Translations under genes and position numbers: made by a program
Notes under the pieces: generated by a model
What the model was told of the DNA's origin: nothing
Database searches by the model: none
Seen by the model: only the letters and a program-made list of their open reading frames with translations
In this document: positions 10,760 to 19,652 of the stretch, piece after piece
How positions within the stretch are numbered: the stretch's first letter is position 1
Layout of the letters: the number at the start of each line of letters is the position of its first letter
Source: Paenibacillus radicis (ex Xue et al. 2023)
GTDB taxonomy: Bacteria > Bacillota > Bacilli > Paenibacillales > NBRC-103111
NCBI RefSeq assembly: GCF_024722015.1
Contig: NZ_JANQBD010000002.1
Span: forward strand, 248,001 to 312,000
Reading direction: 5' to 3'
Length of the DNA stretch: 64,000 nucleotides

Positions 10760-11539
10760 TTAGTTACCTGTTTTCACCATTCGCAACTTCGGTATTTTAC
10801 TTTTGCTTTGATATCCTGCCATATAAGCTTGTTGGATGGCTTCGGCAAGTCCGTTTGTGTAATTCGCGATTGTTACTTTGCCATTCAACAGAGCTGGCTT
10901 TTTGTAATTTTCTGAGAAATACAGAGTATCATCCTTATTGTTCGCCAGATAATATTGACGCTCCGACTCTACTTGACGGCTCTTAACTTTTGTATTCAAA
11001 ATCAATTTGGATCTTCCCAGCCTGGTACCTTCATGAATCCCAATTCCCCAAACTTCTTGACTGCTGTTATCCAGGAGCTCATATCCCACAACAACTTCAC
11101 CTTTTACACTATCTGATAAAATCAATAATTTAAGAAAAGTACAGTCCGTTAGCGGTTTATATGTCCCCTTGTCCTGCTTGGTTACTATTTTACCCGTTCC
11201 ATTTACTTTTTTTCTAACAGTAACCTCTTTTTTCTTTTTCTTAACAGAATCATTTTTATTGTTTTTTAATATAGGTTTTGGCTTGGTCAGCTTCTCCAAA
11301 AGCTCTTGTTTCACTTGCAGCTTCATCTTTTGCATGTCCTCAGACATTTTTTTAGTTAATTTCTGCTCTAGCTTCTCCTGGAGTTCCTGTGTACTTTCAG
11401 TATTGTCTTTCAATTGTTTAGGAGTCGCAGCCTTTCGACGGGTTACTTTTTTGGTGCTGCGTTTGGGTTTAGTAAGCAAATGAATCGTCTCTCTGATTTC
11501 CTGCAATATGGACTTTTTCTTCTTACTCTGCCGTGCCAT
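10760..11539 (-). CDS. Lysine-rich protein of unknown function
   Basis: 259 residues, not recognised. The first ~115 residues are extremely basic (runs such as SKKKKS, VKKKKKEV and repeated TK/KP) and contain a likely coiled coil at about 45-90 (QELQEKLEQKLTKKMSEDM). The C-terminal ~140 residues look globular and end in a basic tail. There is no signal peptide and no membrane segment. The gene stands alone, with no partner on either side. A basic coiled-coil tail plus compact domain could bind nucleic acid or the cell envelope, but nothing in the sequence decides this. ATG 11539 with an AGGGAGG-like site supports the start. Confidence 0.7.
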   Translation of the reverse strand: MARQSKKKKSILQEIRETIHLLTKPKRSTKKVTRRKAATPKQLKDNTESTQELQEKLEQKLTKKMSEDMQKMKLQVKQELLEKLTKPKPILKNNKNDSVKKKKKEVTVRKKVNGTGKIVTKQDKGTYKPLTDCTFLKLLILSDSVKGEVVVGYELLDNSSQEVWGIGIHEGTRLGRSKLILNTKVKSRQVESERQYYLANNKDDTLYFSENYKKPALLNGKVTIANYTNGLAEAIQQAYMAGYQSKSKIPKLRMVKTGN

Positions 11540-11672
11540 ATCCTCCCTCCTTCAGTGAATGGATGTGGGACTCTGTCCCCTAACCCGGGAACAAACTATT
11601 GTTATTACTATACCATTTTTTAACTCCATTCAAGAAAAAATATAAGGATAATGATCCTCTCACAAATTAAAA

Positions 11673-11697
11673 AAAAGCCGCAAGCTATGCGGCTTTT
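11673..11697 (-). terminator. Terminator of the ABC sugar transporter operon
   Basis: Stem AAAAGCCGC/GCGGCTTTT with a 7-nt loop. On the minus strand it runs into eight T residues. It lies about 55 bp after the binding-protein stop. Confidence 0.88.
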
Positions 11698-11751
11698 AAT
11701 ATTTACAAATTTTGGACTCCCGTTAACTCCATGCTGTCGCTGATCAGCCGC

Positions 11752-13278
11752 TTATTTCACCTGCTTGGCCTTCCAAGCGTCCAACTGCTTCTGCACTTCG
11801 GCCATCACTTTAGGCTGGCCCGCCTTCTTGTATTTGTCGATAAATTCGTTATATTTTTGCGCAGGGTCGACGGTGCCCGTACTTAATGACGGCAAATATT
11901 CATCCTCCACCGCTTTCATATTGGCTATTTCGGTCTTGACCGGATCAAGATTAAACACGAAGCCTGTCAGGACGGAAGGAACAGCCGATTCGTTAAGCTT
12001 TTGCGTTTCTTCCCATGTTCCCGAAGGCTGCCCTTCTTGCAAATACGAGTTAAAGACATTGCCGAACACCCAAGACTGATTCGGGGCGTAGCCGCCGTTC
12101 GCAATACTTTTTACGTGATCCGCATCCACTTTGCTGTAATGCTTGCCTTCGATCCCGTAGCTGATCAAGTTAAACAGCTCTTTATCCGAGTTCAACAGCT
12201 CCAGGAACATCATAGCACGGTCTGGATTTTTCGAGTTGCGGCTGATCCCCATCGCGGAGGACAGGTTAATTGCAGGCAGCGTGACGCCCGAAGTATACAA
12301 AGCAATGACATCGTTACCACCCATCGTCACCCTTTCCTCACCTTCCCGTCCCGGCTTAAGCACGTTATGGAAGATCGCTGCGACTTTGCCCGTGATTTGC
12401 AGCTCGGTAATCGACTTCAGGGTCGCTGCGTCCTGGTTGATATAACCCTTTTTAAACCAGTCGTGCAGCTTTGGCAGCAGGTCCTTATATTCTGGCGTTT
12501 CGTAGGTCGGTACCAGCTTCAGCGATTTGTCTCCTCTGTATATCGATACTCCTGACGTAACGCCTTCCAAAATTGGGTTCAGCATCCCGCCCGTTGCACC
12601 AAGCCGACTGATACCGTAAGGGATAACATCCTTTTCGCCCGCCTTAAGCTTGGCAAAAAACGACTCCATATCGAAAGGATTTTTAATATCCGCAGGATTC
12701 AAACCGTATTTATCCGCATACCGCTTTTGCACCAAAAAGCCCGAACGCTCCGTGACCGTCTGATAGCTGAGAACGGCATACGTTTTTCCATCGATTTTGG
12801 AGAAGTTCCATACCGATTCCGGACGGCTTTTCTTCAGCTTCGGAGCATATTTGTCAATCAATTCATCCAGCTGGAGAAAGGCACCTTTAGCTACATTCTG
12901 GTCCATTTTAAAGTTCCAGTGCGATGTCCAGATGATGTCCATCGGTTCATTGGCTGCAACCATCGTATTCATCTTTTGCTCGTAGCTGCCTATATCGATC
13001 GGCCCCATCTTGACCGTCGCGTTCAGCTTCGCTTTAGTAATTTTGTTAACTTCTTCTTCGATTGTCTTTTGATCCTGTTGCATTTTGTTCATGGGGTAAT
13101 ACCAGATCAGCTCTACCGGTTTCAAATTTGAATTGCCGGTTTCCCCCGCTTTTCCCGGCTGATCTCCTGGCTTGGCCGTCCCGCCTCCCCCGCCGCCGCT
13201 ACATGCGCTCAACATTGCAACGCAGAGCAGGCTAGCCATTGTAACCCGCAATTGCTTCCCTTTTGATAGCGCTCTCAT
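11752..13278 (-). CDS. Extracellular solute-binding lipoprotein of a carbohydrate ABC importer (LplA/family 1 type)
   Basis: Captures the substrate outside the membrane for the two permeases encoded just upstream. A basic N-terminus, hydrophobic stretch and lipobox LSAC mark a lipoprotein; a glycine run and a flexible linker (GDQPGKAGETGNSN) follow, then a typical family 1 binding-protein body of ~450 residues. I chose the ATG at 13278 (508 residues) because GGAGG lies just upstream; an ATG at 13302 with a weaker AAAGGG site would add eight residues. It is the last gene of the three-gene transport operon. No ATPase is encoded, as is usual where a shared MsmX-type ATPase serves several importers. 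Confidence 0.92.
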   Translation of the reverse strand: MRALSKGKQLRVTMASLLCVAMLSACSGGGGGGTAKPGDQPGKAGETGNSNLKPVELIWYYPMNKMQQDQKTIEEEVNKITKAKLNATVKMGPIDIGSYEQKMNTMVAANEPMDIIWTSHWNFKMDQNVAKGAFLQLDELIDKYAPKLKKSRPESVWNFSKIDGKTYAVLSYQTVTERSGFLVQKRYADKYGLNPADIKNPFDMESFFAKLKAGEKDVIPYGISRLGATGGMLNPILEGVTSGVSIYRGDKSLKLVPTYETPEYKDLLPKLHDWFKKGYINQDAATLKSITELQITGKVAAIFHNVLKPGREGEERVTMGGNDVIALYTSGVTLPAINLSSAMGISRNSKNPDRAMMFLELLNSDKELFNLISYGIEGKHYSKVDADHVKSIANGGYAPNQSWVFGNVFNSYLQEGQPSGTWEETQKLNESAVPSVLTGFVFNLDPVKTEIANMKAVEDEYLPSLSTGTVDPAQKYNEFIDKYKKAGQPKVMAEVQKQLDAWKAKQVK

Positions 13279-13309
13279 CTTTATCGAAACCTCCGCCCTC
13301 ATTATAGAA

Positions 13310-14194
13310 TCAACCCTTTAAAGAGCCTACCGTCAATCCCCTGACAAAATATTTTTGGAAAAAAGGGAAAATAAACAGCATCGGCCCTGCTCCTAATATG
13401 GCCATCGCCATGCGTGCTGACAAATTCGGGAACTGCGACATATCGATAGTCATAGTGGACATAAATTCGGTATTCGACCGCAAAAATTCGATTGAGTTCA
13501 TGACTCTGTATAACAACAATTGCAAAGGCACCAGCTTCTCCGCATCGATAAATAGGAGCCCCAACCACCAATCATTCCAGTAAGTGAATGAAATAAACAG
13601 CCCAACTGTCGCCAAAGCCGGCGTGGACAGCGGCAAAATGAGTGTAAAAAATATCCGAAACTCACTCGCTCCGTCCATTTTGGCTGATTCGATAATTTCC
13701 AGTGGAATTTTTTCGAGAAAGCCTTTCATCACCATCACTAGAAACGGGCTGATCAAATAAGGCAGAATAAGCGCACCGAGCGTGTCTTTAAGATGCAAAT
13801 ATTGCGTTATCAAAATGTAGAACGGTACGAGTCCTCCGTTAAACAGCATCGTGAAAAATACGAAAAGCGTTGTTATCCGTCTATAGCGGTAATCGGGCCG
13901 CGAGATCGTATAGGCCAGCATAGAAGTCAGCAGCAGTCCGCAAGCGGTGCCAAGAACAGTAACGAGAATCGTGACCCCGTAAGCATTAAGCAGAATGCCC
14001 GGCGCTTCGAATAAAGTCTTGTAGGCAGCTAAGCTGAATTGGCTTGGTATAAACCGGTAGCCTTCGGTGCTGAGGGTCAGCTCATTAGTAAACGATACCG
14101 AGATGATAAGGATTAGCGGAAGCAGCATAACCAGGGTAAGCGCGGCAAAATAAACATGAATCAGCCACTGCAACGGCGAAATTTTGAAAAGCAC
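13310..14194 (-). CDS. Carbohydrate ABC transporter permease (LplC/MalG type)
   Basis: 294-residue inner-membrane protein with six predicted helices. The cytoplasmic coupling (EAA) loop is seen as ESAKMDGASEFRIFFTLILP, which contacts the ATPase. It is the second permease of the operon, 18 bp after the first and about 30 bp before the lipoprotein gene, so the three form one unit. The LplC/YtcP branch typically works on oligo- or modified sugars in Bacillaceae-like bacteria; the substrate here is unknown. Confidence 0.93.
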   Translation of the reverse strand: MLFKISPLQWLIHVYFAALTLVMLLPLILIISVSFTNELTLSTEGYRFIPSQFSLAAYKTLFEAPGILLNAYGVTILVTVLGTACGLLLTSMLAYTISRPDYRYRRITTLFVFFTMLFNGGLVPFYILITQYLHLKDTLGALILPYLISPFLVMVMKGFLEKIPLEIIESAKMDGASEFRIFFTLILPLSTPALATVGLFISFTYWNDWWLGLLFIDAEKLVPLQLLLYRVMNSIEFLRSNTEFMSTMTIDMSQFPNLSARMAMAILGAGPMLFIFPFFQKYFVRGLTVGSLKG

Positions 14195-14212
14195 GTCAGC
14201 GTTGCCCCCTTC

Positions 14213-15205
14213 CTACCACAAGGCATTTTCGTGGTTGATTTTTTTAATGATAGCGTTGGTACAAAGCACCAGTATGAATCCGATCACCGATTGATAAAGA
14301 CCAACCGCCGTTGACATGCCGAGGTCTCCCACAACTTTCAATGAACGGAACACGTACGTATCGATGACATCTGTGGAGGAGTAAATCATGCCCGAGTTGT
14401 TAGGAATAAAGTAAAACAGTCCGAAATCAGCGCGGAATATTTTGCCGATATCAAGTATAAATAAAATCAAGATAAGTGGTGTAAGCAGAGGAATTGTAAT
14501 TCGGGTAATCATCTGCCATCGTCCTGCGCCGTCAATTTTTGCGGCCTCATAATAGCTGGAGTCAAGTCCGATAATGCCGGCGTAATAGATAAGCGTGGCA
14601 AAACCAATGTTTTTCCATAAATGCACGAGGTTTAAAATGACCGGCCAATACTGTGCCTCCTGATACCATTTGACCGGATCCACGCCGAACTGTATCAACC
14701 ATTGGTTAATAAATCCTTTCTCATGATCGAGAAAAGCGAGCGCGATGTACCCGACAACTACCCACGAGAGAAAATGGGGCAAAAACAAAGCTGTCTGGTA
14801 AACTTTCATAAACCGTTTCGTTACCTCGTTCAAAGCGATAGCAAGCGCCAGGGCGATGATAGTTGTCAGCAAAATAAAGCCCACATTGTACAAAATGGTA
14901 TTTCTCGTAATCCGGAAAGCATCCTCCGAGGTGAAAAAAAACTCGAAGTTTTTAAAGCCAATCCAGTTGCTTCCAAGAATACCTTTGTCATAGCGAAAAT
15001 CTTTAAATGCCAAAATCAAACCTATCAACGGCAAATATGAAAAAATAAGCTTGAACAAAACTCCCGGAAGCGATAGAGCCAGTAGCTCCCGGTTTTTTTT
15101 GAATGCCCCGCGCTTACCCGGCGCTTTGCCCGTATAATGTGCCGCAGCCGCAGCGCTTGACTGACTGGTGGATAGAGCCGTGTTCTCCGGGTTCAACCGA
15201 TTCAC
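14213..15205 (-). CDS. Carbohydrate ABC transporter permease (LplB/MalF type)
   Basis: 330 residues, six predicted helices after a ~40-residue cytoplasmic N-terminus; EAA loop YYEAAKIDGAGRWQMITRIT. First gene of the transport operon. The start is uncertain: GTG 15205 has only a purine-rich stretch directly against it, whereas TTG at 15196 has AGAGGTG six bases upstream and may be the true start. About 50-60 bp upstream is a promoter module also found in front of the catabolic operon (15258-15347). Confidence 0.93.
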   Translation of the reverse strand: MNRLNPENTALSTSQSSAAAAAHYTGKAPGKRGAFKKNRELLALSLPGVLFKLIFSYLPLIGLILAFKDFRYDKGILGSNWIGFKNFEFFFTSEDAFRITRNTILYNVGFILLTTIIALALAIALNEVTKRFMKVYQTALFLPHFLSWVVVGYIALAFLDHEKGFINQWLIQFGVDPVKWYQEAQYWPVILNLVHLWKNIGFATLIYYAGIIGLDSSYYEAAKIDGAGRWQMITRITIPLLTPLILILFILDIGKIFRADFGLFYFIPNNSGMIYSSTDVIDTYVFRSLKVVGDLGMSTAVGLYQSVIGFILVLCTNAIIKKINHENALW

Positions 15206-15257
15206 CTCTTTCCCATAAATTGGATTGTATCAAGCCTGGAGTACTTCCCCGCTTCTT

Positions 15258-15347
15258 CAACATAATACAGCCGAACGTCTGGGGGCTACTGTCAGTTGTA
15301 TAGATTCATGCAGTAGCCGATACCATTTTTAAACTTTACTGCCTGAT
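15258..15347 (-). promoter_or_regulatory. Promoter/operator module A of the sugar regulon
   Basis: Ninety bases that align without gaps to 25604-25693 (64 of 90 identical by eye). Conserved blocks are CATAATAC (gives a minus-strand TATTAT -10), ACTG-N-CAGTTGTATAG (covering the -35 zone) and CATTTTTAAAC-N-TTACTG-N-CTG about 50 bp farther upstream. There is no consensus -35, as expected for an activator-dependent promoter. Drives the permease-permease-lipoprotein operon. Confidence 0.7.
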
Positions 15348-15387
15348 GGATACTTGATTGCGCGTCGCGGTGCCGATATGTGAACTT

Positions 15388-17775
15388 TCAGTTGAAATCC
15401 AGCAGCTGTTTGACCCGGTATTCCTTAGGCGTGACGCCGAACTTCTTCTTAAACTGCCGGAAATACGAGCTTTGATTGCTGAAACCAACCCGATCCATAA
15501 TGTCGGTGATGTTGTATTGCTCTTTGCCTAACATCTCCAGCGTAATGTTCAACCGAACCCCGTTGATATAGTCCGCCACTGACATGCCAACGCAGTTTCT
15601 AAACATGCGCCCCAAGTAAACCGGCGACATCTTGACCATCGAGGCAATCTGCTGGAGGTTTAAATTTTTGTCGGCATAATGTTCTTCAATAATTTCCTTG
15701 ATGGCATCGATCAAAATCGTATGTTTATTTTCGTCTCCCTGCTTCATCTGATCAAGTAGCCGCTCTATAAGCGAATCGAAAGCTTCTCTGATCTCGTCCA
15801 GCTGTTCCATTTCCATGATCGTTCTGTTAAATTCCTGCAAATCCAGGTCAATAGGGATAAGCCGATGCTGATTCATTTCACGCATCGTGTTTGAGATAAT
15901 CAAGGAAAGCCGCAGCATATTGAACAGCACATGATCCGCATGCAGCCTGGAGACACAACCGAAAATCCGGTCCAGTACTGCGGCGATTTGCTGCCGGTTG
16001 CCTGCCTTGAGCTCTTCGATAAATTTCTCCTCGACCTTCTCCGGCAGGTGAAGCTCCCGGTTATTCATATTGCGCTTCACCCGATCCGTCGTAATAATCT
16101 GCCTTGTTCCACAAACCATCCGGTACCGGACAAGGCTTAATGCTGAGCCATAGTGCCGTGTAATGTCCTCATAGCTGAGGATAGGATCACTTATTGTTGC
16201 GGTGTAGGAAATCCGATAAAACGCGAGAATCGTATCCTGAATTTCCTGCAGTCGAATGGCTGCCGTCTTCAGTATGGAATCCCAGTCAGAGCTGTCGACC
16301 GAGATTAGCACTGCCAAATGGTCGCCGCGCATATCCACTGTCTCGTTACAGAATGATTTGTCCATAATTTCTTTAGTAATATTTCTTATAGCAAACTTGT
16401 AAAGCCTGAGGTCGGCCAGCTTGGCCTTATGAGACAGTGCCGAATAATGTTCAATGTGAAGAACAGCCAGCAGGTACGGGCCGTCTGACTTTAATTGAAG
16501 ATGGTTCTGATCGATGTATTCCTTCATTTCCGATGATGTAATCGAGGTGCTGTCCATAATAAGCTTACGCACGTAATAATGCTTCACTAATGACATTTTG
16601 GCTTGTGAGTCGCGCTCAATCCCCCGCATTTTCTCCAGAACCTGCGTATAGACCGAAGACATGTACAGCAGTTCGTCCTTTTCACTGAACGAAACTTTGT
16701 CGTCACGTCTTGTATTTTTGCGGAATTGCTCCATCATCGTTTCGATTGGACGGTACAGCTTATGCGAAATGAACAGCGAAAGGAGCGCTGTAAGCGGAAG
16801 AAATAATAGGGTTACGATAATCGAGGTATTGCGCATACGATCCAGCTTGCCGACTATATGCTCATAAGGCTGAACGATGACCAGCTTCCATTGATAGGTG
16901 TCGAAATTCAGATGGGTGACGATTGTTTTTTTACCATTAAACGTACCGATGAAGGTGGAGGACATATTGCTAGACAAACGGTTTGCGGCCCCTTTTTCAT
17001 CTAAAACCGCTGACAGTGCATTGCTGTAGCTCTTCGGTTCACGGTTAGGAGTAAGGATGTTTCCATTGTTATCCATAATAAAAATATGGTTCCCCGGCTC
17101 ATTGCCAATCCCGTTTACTGTCTTCATATTATCGAACAGCCATTCCGTTTTTACATTGAATATAAGTGCATTCTCGATTCCACCTTGACCGGAATTTTGA
17201 ACAGTCTTCTCGTCGTAAATAAAAAAAGAAAAAGCATTGATTTCATCAGGATCGTCTGCTCCCCGGCTCATGCGCATAGGAATTAGTTTCAGCTTGGGGA
17301 CTACTGTTGTCGAACCGATATAATCTTTTAGTAACAGGACATCGGGATCGGTACTTGCTGCCAAACCGGATGCCGTAGAATAATAACAGCCGCATATGCC
17401 ATTATAGATGACGATCGATTTCAGGAAGGTTGTAGAATCAACAATCTTTTCCAGCCTGCGTAGTTTGTTCACCAGCTCGAACGTCTCGATTTCCTTATGG
17501 GTCATTAAAGGCAGGATCTGGTTATCGGAGAAGGTCGACGTTGCCAAATTTTTAACCAGTTCGTTCATATACTGAATGTTGAAATTCATTTGAGTCAGTA
17601 CTTTTTTGTTGGCTTCTTCCTGCATGTCAAGTACGACGGATTCCGAATTATAGTAAAACGCAGACGAAAAAAAAGCCATGAACATAATCATCAATAAGGT
17701 GATGGAAAGCAGCATTCGTTGAAAATATTTTCGCGACTTGTACATTTGAAAAAATTTCATTTGCCCACCCCACAT
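15388..17775 (-). CDS. AraC-family regulator with membrane-anchored extracellular sensor (YtdP/YesS-like)
   Basis: 795 residues. A membrane helix at about 20-42, an extracellular sensor region to about 300 and a second helix near 305-325 are followed by a cytoplasmic linker and a C-terminal AraC double helix-turn-helix at about 690-790 (LQQIASMVKMSPVYLGRMFR; ITDIMDRVGFSNQSSYFRQF). Such one-component sensors activate neighbouring sugar ABC transporter and catabolic genes. It lies between the transport operon and the catabolic operon, both of which carry the same promoter module, so it is the likely regulator of both. ATG 17775 has AAAGGA nine bases upstream; M6 (17760) is an alternative. Confidence 0.9.
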   Translation of the reverse strand: MWGGQMKFFQMYKSRKYFQRMLLSITLLMIMFMAFFSSAFYYNSESVVLDMQEEANKKVLTQMNFNIQYMNELVKNLATSTFSDNQILPLMTHKEIETFELVNKLRRLEKIVDSTTFLKSIVIYNGICGCYYSTASGLAASTDPDVLLLKDYIGSTTVVPKLKLIPMRMSRGADDPDEINAFSFFIYDEKTVQNSGQGGIENALIFNVKTEWLFDNMKTVNGIGNEPGNHIFIMDNNGNILTPNREPKSYSNALSAVLDEKGAANRLSSNMSSTFIGTFNGKKTIVTHLNFDTYQWKLVIVQPYEHIVGKLDRMRNTSIIVTLLFLPLTALLSLFISHKLYRPIETMMEQFRKNTRRDDKVSFSEKDELLYMSSVYTQVLEKMRGIERDSQAKMSLVKHYYVRKLIMDSTSITSSEMKEYIDQNHLQLKSDGPYLLAVLHIEHYSALSHKAKLADLRLYKFAIRNITKEIMDKSFCNETVDMRGDHLAVLISVDSSDWDSILKTAAIRLQEIQDTILAFYRISYTATISDPILSYEDITRHYGSALSLVRYRMVCGTRQIITTDRVKRNMNNRELHLPEKVEEKFIEELKAGNRQQIAAVLDRIFGCVSRLHADHVLFNMLRLSLIISNTMREMNQHRLIPIDLDLQEFNRTIMEMEQLDEIREAFDSLIERLLDQMKQGDENKHTILIDAIKEIIEEHYADKNLNLQQIASMVKMSPVYLGRMFRNCVGMSVADYINGVRLNITLEMLGKEQYNITDIMDRVGFSNQSSYFRQFKKKFGVTPKEYRVKQLLDFN

Positions 17776-17799
17776 TCAAAGCATCCTTTGATGCTTGAA
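17775..17799 (-). promoter_or_regulatory. Hairpin presenting the ribosome site of the AraC-type gene in its loop
   Basis: On the minus strand TTCAAGCAT pairs with ATGCTTTGAA (nine pairs, one bulged T) around the loop CAAAGG. The loop holds most of the Shine-Dalgarno AAAGGA, and the last paired base is the A of the ATG. This could modulate translation initiation; inference from base pairing only. Confidence 0.45.
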
Positions 17800-17908
17800 A
17801 GGGCTGCCTCAAGCAGTTTAACTTACCGCTTATGACAACCCCCAACTTTTAATCGATGTTCAAGCATATTGCATGTCTGACATTCATGAATCAGCTTTTC
17901 AAAAGATC

Positions 17909-18766
17909 TTATTCGCCCTTCTTTGTTAAGGCTGCAGCGGATACATAAACGAAGCGTTCAAATCTGGCCAGTACATGGAACTTTTGCTCCGGATAACGCT
18001 CATATAAGTAATCAACGAAATAGCCGGGCTTCTCACTGTTTCCGGCAAACATATCGTAATGCAGCGGAATCACAGTCTCCATTTCGGCTGCAACCGCCAG
18101 CTCAGCGGCCTCCCGATAGTTCATATTGCCAATCAGGCCTCTTGCCCACCGAAAAGCATCACGACCGTTAATCGGCAGCATACCAATATCAATGTGCTCG
18201 GCTTTGAGGCTCTCAATCAAACCGGGATAAATTACGGTATCCCCAGCATGATACAGGGTGACACCGTTAAGTTCCAATAAGTATCCAACAAACCGGTGAT
18301 CTCGTACCGGGTCATAGTCCAACTCCTCATGGGCGGCTGGCACCGGCTTGATCCTAACGCCTTCGCCCTCCCACCATTGCCCGGTTGCCGCATCCAACAG
18401 CCGTTCAGGTCGTACTCCCAACTCCAGCATTTGTCCACGGCAAAAGCCTGGAGCTACAAACATCGTGTCGCTGCCGGTTTTTGCCAGCACGGAGAGGGTT
18501 GAAGGATCCAGATGGTCGCTATGCTCATGTGTAATTAAACAATAAGCTGCGTTAGTTACGTCCTCTGGTCGAAATGGCGCTTGGAAAACCCTGGACTTCT
18601 GCGCTGCCAAATAAGGGTCAATATAAATGATGGTATGCCCACCCTTGATGACGACGCTCTCCTGGCCGAGAAACCAAATGGCTAGCATGCCGTAAGGCAC
18701 ATAGGTTTCGTCCATTTCACGGATCATTGCCGCACCGGTGCGTCTTTCATCGGTTTGGTTGGTCAT
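17909..18766 (-). CDS. Metallo-beta-lactamase-fold hydrolase, UlaG-like lactonase family
   Basis: 285 residues from ATG 18766, chosen because AAGGAGG lies ten bases upstream; an upstream in-frame start at 18856 lacks such a site. The metal-binding motif HEHSDH is at residues 80-85, and a later HAGDT block supplies further ligands. The UlaG branch includes L-ascorbate-6-phosphate lactonase and related hydrolases, so opening of a sugar lactone formed by the dehydrogenases upstream is plausible. It is the last gene of the catabolic operon, 90 bp after the second SDR gene and 133 bp before the AraC-type regulator. Confidence 0.82.
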   Translation of the reverse strand: MTNQTDERRTGAAMIREMDETYVPYGMLAIWFLGQESVVIKGGHTIIYIDPYLAAQKSRVFQAPFRPEDVTNAAYCLITHEHSDHLDPSTLSVLAKTGSDTMFVAPGFCRGQMLELGVRPERLLDAATGQWWEGEGVRIKPVPAAHEELDYDPVRDHRFVGYLLELNGVTLYHAGDTVIYPGLIESLKAEHIDIGMLPINGRDAFRWARGLIGNMNYREAAELAVAAEMETVIPLHYDMFAGNSEKPGYFVDYLYERYPEQKFHVLARFERFVYVSAAALTKKGE

Positions 18767-18856
18767 GTATCTAACTCCTCCTTCCAAATGTAACAGCTCT
18801 TCACTTATTCGACGATTGATATATAGACTCCTTCCAACAAAAACGGATATAACCAA

Positions 18857-19642
18857 TTAATTCCAGCAAACGATAGTTTCACCAGTCAATATTTCAGATT
18901 GAGGCCCACAAAGGAACAATATGATTTTTGACATGTCCTCCGGTTGTGCAATCTGCTGTAGCCTAGACCGTCCTTCTTGGCTCGCAACGGTTCTCGTCGC
19001 CAAAAAGCGGGCTGTATAGGTTGGAGCTGGAGAAATACAGTTGACATTGACGTCAAATGGCCTGAGCTGTTCAGCCAGACAGCGCGTATAATGGGTAATT
19101 CCAGATTTCGCCGCTGCGTAAATAATTCCTCCGCGAACAGGCATATGAGCGGCAGTCGACCCGACATTGACGATTTTGCCGGAGCGGCGTTCACGCATGT
19201 GCAGCCCTGCAAATTTGCACGCGAACATGGTGGACAGCAAGTTGCGATCCACCACAGCTCGAATATCTTCAACGGAAATGTCCAGTGCATCGTTAGGCTC
19301 CGGGCGTGGCGTATGAAGTCCGATATCCCCGCCGGCATTATTGATCAATATATCGATCGATCCAAGAGTATCGATTGATTGGCGGATTAGCGCTTCCACC
19401 TGATCGGGATCGCCCATATCGGCTGCAATAAATTTGGTTTGGATGCCGTACGTGGAAGCGATGTCTTCCGCTACAGCACTACCCGATGCCGCTTCGTTGA
19501 ATCGCGCCGCTGCTTCTTCATTTATATCATGAATAATTACATTGGCCCCCGCACTAGCCAGCACATGAGCGTATTGTCTTCCGAGCCCCCGGCTGGAACC
19601 GGTTACAATTGCATTTTTACCTTTTAGATCCATCGCTGTCAT
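18857..19642 (-). CDS. Short-chain dehydrogenase/reductase (SDR)
   Basis: 261 residues from ATG 19642 (GAGG eight bases upstream; GTG 19651 is possible). The cofactor motif TGSSRGLG is at 14-21, NNAG near 101-104 and the catalytic Ser162, Tyr175 and Lys179. A probable NAD(P)-dependent dehydrogenase acting on a hydroxyl or keto group of a sugar or cyclitol derivative. It starts only about ten bases after the end of the preceding isomerase gene, so the two are co-transcribed. The C-terminus is short (TGETIVCWN), without the usual longer substrate loop. Confidence 0.88.
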   Translation of the reverse strand: MTAMDLKGKNAIVTGSSRGLGRQYAHVLASAGANVIIHDINEEAAARFNEAASGSAVAEDIASTYGIQTKFIAADMGDPDQVEALIRQSIDTLGSIDILINNAGGDIGLHTPRPEPNDALDISVEDIRAVVDRNLLSTMFACKFAGLHMRERRSGKIVNVGSTAAHMPVRGGIIYAAAKSGITHYTRCLAEQLRPFDVNVNCISPAPTYTARFLATRTVASQEGRSRLQQIAQPEDMSKIILFLCGPQSEILTGETIVCWN

Positions 19643-19652
19643 ATTCATCACC

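Noticed and set aside
15284..15318. Inverted repeat GGCTACTG/CAGTAGCC in promoter module A as the operator
   Set aside because: The right arm is not conserved in module B, so the shared direct TACTG elements are the better candidate.
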